Origin: a bacterium
Lineage (GTDB): Bacteria > Bdellovibrionota > Bacteriovoracia > Bacteriovoracales > Bacteriovoracaceae
DNA length: 64,000 nt
Reading direction: 5' to 3'
Assembly (NCBI GenBank): GCA_030425045.1
Contig: JAUHVL010000008.1
Location: 79,204-143,203 of the forward strand
In this document: positions 61,397-64,000 of the stretch, piece after piece
Layout: each line of letters starts with the position of its first letter
Position numbering within the stretch: position 1 is the first letter of the stretch
Notes under the pieces: model-generated
The model's input: only the letters and a program-made list of their open reading frames with translations
Databases searched by the model: none
Told to the model about the DNA's origin: nothing
Program-made: the position numbers and the translations under genes

Positions 61397-62623
61397 ATGT
61401 TGTTACGTAGTCTAATTGTCATCGTTTTTCTTTATTTTGTTACAACTCAAATTTCAGCTTTTACGGTTTTCAATCTCGATAACTCTAGTTTTTCAATGAG
61501 AAAACCTACCGAAGTTTATATTGTTGGCTTTGGCGATGGTGTTGGTGATCAGTTTTTAAAAACAGCGCTTACCAGAGCAAAAAGACATCAAGAAATTAAT
61601 CCCGAAAACCAGCAGCTCATCATCTGGGCAAAAGAAAAATCAAAGTCGAGTGATGTTAATAATTTGAGAAACAAAGGCTTTAGACCCTTTGAAGCCAATA
61701 AGAGAAATCTCATGCCTGAAGATGTCTTTCGCACCTTAAGAAAACTTCGCACTATCAAGTCTCTTCATATTATTGCTCACAATGCCGCTTGGCATGGAGC
61801 TGGTTTACAAGAAAACGTACGTCTTAATTATGACCACGAAGGCTGGACACAAATTCAACCAAAACTAAAAGATGGTTATGTTTTTTTACATGGCTGTAAT
61901 ACTGGTTTTGTCTATGCTCCAAGGTTAAGTAAAAAATTAAATATCCCTGTTTTTGGATCCATTGGAAGTACTGACTTTCAACAACTCCATAACGACGGAC
62001 TTTGGTATCACAATAATAAAGGACAATACCCTGACGGTGGCTGGAGCAGAACGAATGAACTTTCCTTTGTTAGTCAAATGTCTTGCTCGTCAGGTTATTG
62101 TCACCGACTGCAACCTGACCTTTTTCACTACTCTGGAAAATGGGGAAGCTATAAATCTGGACTTCCTTTTTACAAAGCCTTCTGTAACTTCAATACAAAC
62201 AGCAGAGGTATGAAAAAGTGTAACAAGGCCCTCGTTCATGCTCTCAATTCATGGCCTTCAGTTCATGCGGACAAACTTGATAATTGGCAAAGTATCGATG
62301 AAAAACTCATCGACTTTTTGTGCCCTATTCACAGCTCTATGGACGCTAGAAAAAATTGCTTAGAAGTGATCAACCGTTACAAAAGTGGATCACTATCTGA
62401 GGTCACGACGTTTTATGGTAATGATGCCAACTGTTATCTCTCTGGTTGTGACCTCACAATCAAGAAAATCAAATTGGCGGATCGCTCTGGCATGATCAAT
62501 GGTTTTTTCTCAAAAGATAATAAAAACCAAACCTTAGTTAGAGAGTATCAGCTCTATAAAAATGCCTTTTCAGGTGTAACAAAGCGTCGAGTACCACAGG
62601 CCAAGGTTAACGTAGAAAACTAA
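61397..62623 (+). CDS. Secreted protein with a caspase-like His/Cys arrangement
   Basis: This 408-residue protein has a signal peptide (about 1-20, ending ISAF). Its N-terminal half has alternating strands and helices with H128 in SLHIIAHNAAWHG and C167 in YVFLHGCNTGF. This spacing and context resemble clan CD caspase-fold (CHAT/C25-like, DUF4347-like) enzymes, where a His and a Cys form the catalytic dyad. The C-terminal half has many cysteines (about 255-350). I infer an exported cysteine peptidase or a related fold. It is monocistronic with a GGGAG site upstream. Confidence 0.75.
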   Translation: MLLRSLIVIVFLYFVTTQISAFTVFNLDNSSFSMRKPTEVYIVGFGDGVGDQFLKTALTRAKRHQEINPENQQLIIWAKEKSKSSDVNNLRNKGFRPFEANKRNLMPEDVFRTLRKLRTIKSLHIIAHNAAWHGAGLQENVRLNYDHEGWTQIQPKLKDGYVFLHGCNTGFVYAPRLSKKLNIPVFGSIGSTDFQQLHNDGLWYHNNKGQYPDGGWSRTNELSFVSQMSCSSGYCHRLQPDLFHYSGKWGSYKSGLPFYKAFCNFNTNSRGMKKCNKALVHALNSWPSVHADKLDNWQSIDEKLIDFLCPIHSSMDARKNCLEVINRYKSGSLSEVTTFYGNDANCYLSGCDLTIKKIKLADRSGMINGFFSKDNKNQTLVREYQLYKNAFSGVTKRRVPQAKVNVEN

Positions 62624-62688
62624 AGAAAAGGCTCTACAGTAGGTGAATTGAAAGCTATACTCAGTCGTAACCTTCTGGAGAAAATCTC

Positions 62689-63636
62689 ATGAAACCATTT
62701 ATCGTGATTTGTGACGGCATGGACAAAGCCGCTTTCGCACATCTATGCTCTCTCGATCAATTTGAAGTCGCTCAAAAAGCAAAACATACAGCAGAGGAAA
62801 TTGAAGCTCTTTTACCTAGAGCAAACGCTCTCGTGATCAGGTCAGCAACGAAGGTCACAGCTGACACACTCGAAAAAGCTCCTCACCTAAAATATGTAAT
62901 CAGGGCCGGCGAAGGAACTGATAATATCGATAAAGTTGCTTGTGAACAAAAAGGAGTCAAGGTCTCCAATACACCAGGGGCCAATAATAATTCGGCTGCC
63001 GAACATGCCATCGCTTTAATGATGACTGTTTTAAGAAAGACCGCATGGGCACATCAGTCTATGGCCGAAGGTCGTTGGGACAAATCTCTTTACACTGGAA
63101 ATGAACTTCTTGGTAAAGAAGTTGGTATTGTTGGCTTTGGAAGAATTGGGCAAATTTTAGCAAAAAGAATTTCTGGCTTCGAACCAAAAGTTCATTTCTA
63201 TGATCCTTTTGTCGCTCAAGAAACTTTTCCCGACTACTGTAAATGCGAAACTCTTGAAGAGATCTTTTCCACTTCTGATATTTTAACTGTTCATACTCCA
63301 CTTAATGACCACACAAAAGGTCTTATTAATAGTGAGCTTCTTTCTAAAATGAAGCCAGGAGCAGTTCTTATCAATGCAGCGAGAGGAAAAATTGTCGATG
63401 AGGACGCTCTTTTAAAAGTTCTTAGCGAGGGAAAAATAAGAGGTGCAGGCTTTGATGTCTTTGCCAACGAACCCCTTGATGAAAACTCTCCTCTTAGAAA
63501 ATGCGAAAATTTAGTTTTAACTCCTCACCTTGGAGCAAGTACAGAAGAGGCCCAAGTTCGTGTAGCCGAAATGGCAATTAATCAACTCAACGAATTTTTT
63601 CACAATAACAACTTACTTAACGAGGTAAAAGCATAA
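62689..63636 (+). CDS. serA: D-3-phosphoglycerate dehydrogenase
   Basis: This 315-residue D-2-hydroxyacid dehydrogenase has the NAD-binding GIVGFGRIGQ, VIRAGEGTDNID, HTPLNDHTKGLI, NAARGKIVDEDAL with catalytic Arg, and a His in PHLGAST. It starts serine synthesis from 3-phosphoglycerate. It lacks the ACT and ASB regulatory domains of longer SerA proteins, so direct serine feedback is not expected. Other D-hydroxyacid dehydrogenases are the alternative. Its stop overlaps the purA ATG (TAATG). Confidence 0.92.
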   Translation: MKPFIVICDGMDKAAFAHLCSLDQFEVAQKAKHTAEEIEALLPRANALVIRSATKVTADTLEKAPHLKYVIRAGEGTDNIDKVACEQKGVKVSNTPGANNNSAAEHAIALMMTVLRKTAWAHQSMAEGRWDKSLYTGNELLGKEVGIVGFGRIGQILAKRISGFEPKVHFYDPFVAQETFPDYCKCETLEEIFSTSDILTVHTPLNDHTKGLINSELLSKMKPGAVLINAARGKIVDEDALLKVLSEGKIRGAGFDVFANEPLDENSPLRKCENLVLTPHLGASTEEAQVRVAEMAINQLNEFFHNNNLLNEVKA

Positions 63637-64000
63637 TGCAATCAATGGCAATAGTTGGCTCTCAATGGGGAGACGAAGGTAAAGGTAAAATCACTGACTG
63701 GCTTGGACAAAAATGCGACTTAGTTGTTCGCTTCCAAGGGGGAAACAATGCAGGTCATACCATTATTGTTGGTGATAAAAAAGTTGTGCTTCACTTAATC
63801 CCTTCAGGGATTTTACATGATCACTGTCTTTCACTTATTGGTCACGGTGTGGTCTTTGACCCAGAAGCATTTTCTCACGAGCTAGACGATCTCGAAAAAG
63901 CTGATGTCTCAGTCACAAAAGAAAAGCTACTCGTTTCAAATAATTGTACCGTTATCACTCATTATCATAAATTACTTGATGGTTTAAGAGAGGCTCAAGG
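63636..64000 (+). CDS. purA: Adenylosuccinate synthetase, N-terminal part
   Basis: The frame starts at ATG 63636, overlapping the serA stop by one base, and stays open to the window end (121 codons). The start MQSMAIVGSQWGDEGKGKIT contains the PurA GTP-site WGDEGKGK with catalytic Asp, followed by RFQGGNNAGHTI with the catalytic His. The full enzyme of about 420-430 residues makes adenylosuccinate from IMP, aspartate and GTP. Only the first quarter is visible here. Confidence 0.96.
   Translation, partial: MQSMAIVGSQWGDEGKGKITDWLGQKCDLVVRFQGGNNAGHTIIVGDKKVVLHLIPSGILHDHCLSLIGHGVVFDPEAFSHELDDLEKADVSVTKEKLLVSNNCTVITHYHKLLDGLREAQ

Noticed and set aside
1..64000. CRISPR arrays, tRNA or rRNA genes, prophage or IS transposase genes
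   Set aside because: I looked for evenly spaced repeats, tRNA arm patterns and transposase or integrase motifs and saw none. This is a reading by eye, and tRNAscan-SE or a CRISPR finder could still find something.

Overview
The window is an AT-rich, densely packed bacterial chromosome segment. It has about 60 protein genes, no rRNA or tRNA that I could recognise, and very short intergenic gaps. The gene content points to a Gram-negative, motile, probably marine member of the Bdellovibrionota (Bacteriovoracales/Halobacteriovorax-like). The signs are a chemotaxis operon, many lipoproteins with LxxSC lipoboxes, a TonB-dependent receptor, a periplasmic murein endopeptidase of the MepA type, MurJ, a K+-dependent-type membrane pyrophosphatase and an OsmC-YcaO fusion. 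This assignment is inference from protein families and base composition, not from a marker-gene search.

Layout. 1-8154 (minus strand) is a chemotaxis operon: stand-alone HPt protein, HD-domain protein, a CheA with two CheW-like domains and a receiver, CheW, a cytosolic tandem-PAS chemoreceptor broken by one in-frame TAA, CheB, and a partial gene leaving the window. 8199-9594 holds a [2Fe-2S] protein and a PilZ-plus-FliG-C fusion, which also belongs with motility. 9861-15714 is a mixed block: membrane-anchored HNH nuclease, MepA-like lipoprotein, receiver-H-box protein, a small secreted protein behind a textbook sigma-54 promoter, ManA, a Lon N-terminal-domain protein and a polyprenol/phosphatidate-type membrane enzyme. 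15869-21046 is a plus-strand run (MinD/ParA ATPase, J-like/HTH protein, RluD-type synthase, PgeF-type protein, VKOR-DsbA fusion, TatD). 21425-31160 carries OsmC-YcaO, a large G8/beta-helix surface protein, an MscS channel and a propeller-M28-PDZ lipoprotein.

31220-37135 has a TonB receptor with a HmuY-type haem-binding lipoprotein, then a minus-strand GreA-like/DUF2288/degenerate hydrolase operon. 37289-40705 is the glycolytic gap-pgk-tpiA operon plus a MAPEG protein. 40787-45135 is an unusual pair: a cytochrome P450 with a lipoprotein signal, followed by a di-haem cytochrome c lipoprotein. 45154-55369 contains an exported DNase I-fold enzyme, SecG, a PLP aminotransferase, an exported esterase, an HD-GYP phosphodiesterase, MurJ and HppA. 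55728-59876 is a compact minus-strand cluster (diiron ferritin-like membrane protein, NodU/CmcH carbamoyltransferase, DUF5989 protein, SGNH hydrolase). The right end has dCMP deaminase, a transglutaminase-like lipoprotein, a secreted protein with a caspase-like His/Cys arrangement, SerA and the start of PurA.

The two largest gene-free gaps (21047-21424 and 55370-55727) each hold a copy of the same roughly 230-320 bp structured element. The copies share nested hairpins, and paired positions in the closing stem differ in a compensatory way between them. The element, the exported P450/cytochrome c pair, the carbamoyltransferase-ferritin cluster and the sigma-54 promoter with its palindromes are the best candidates for something undescribed.
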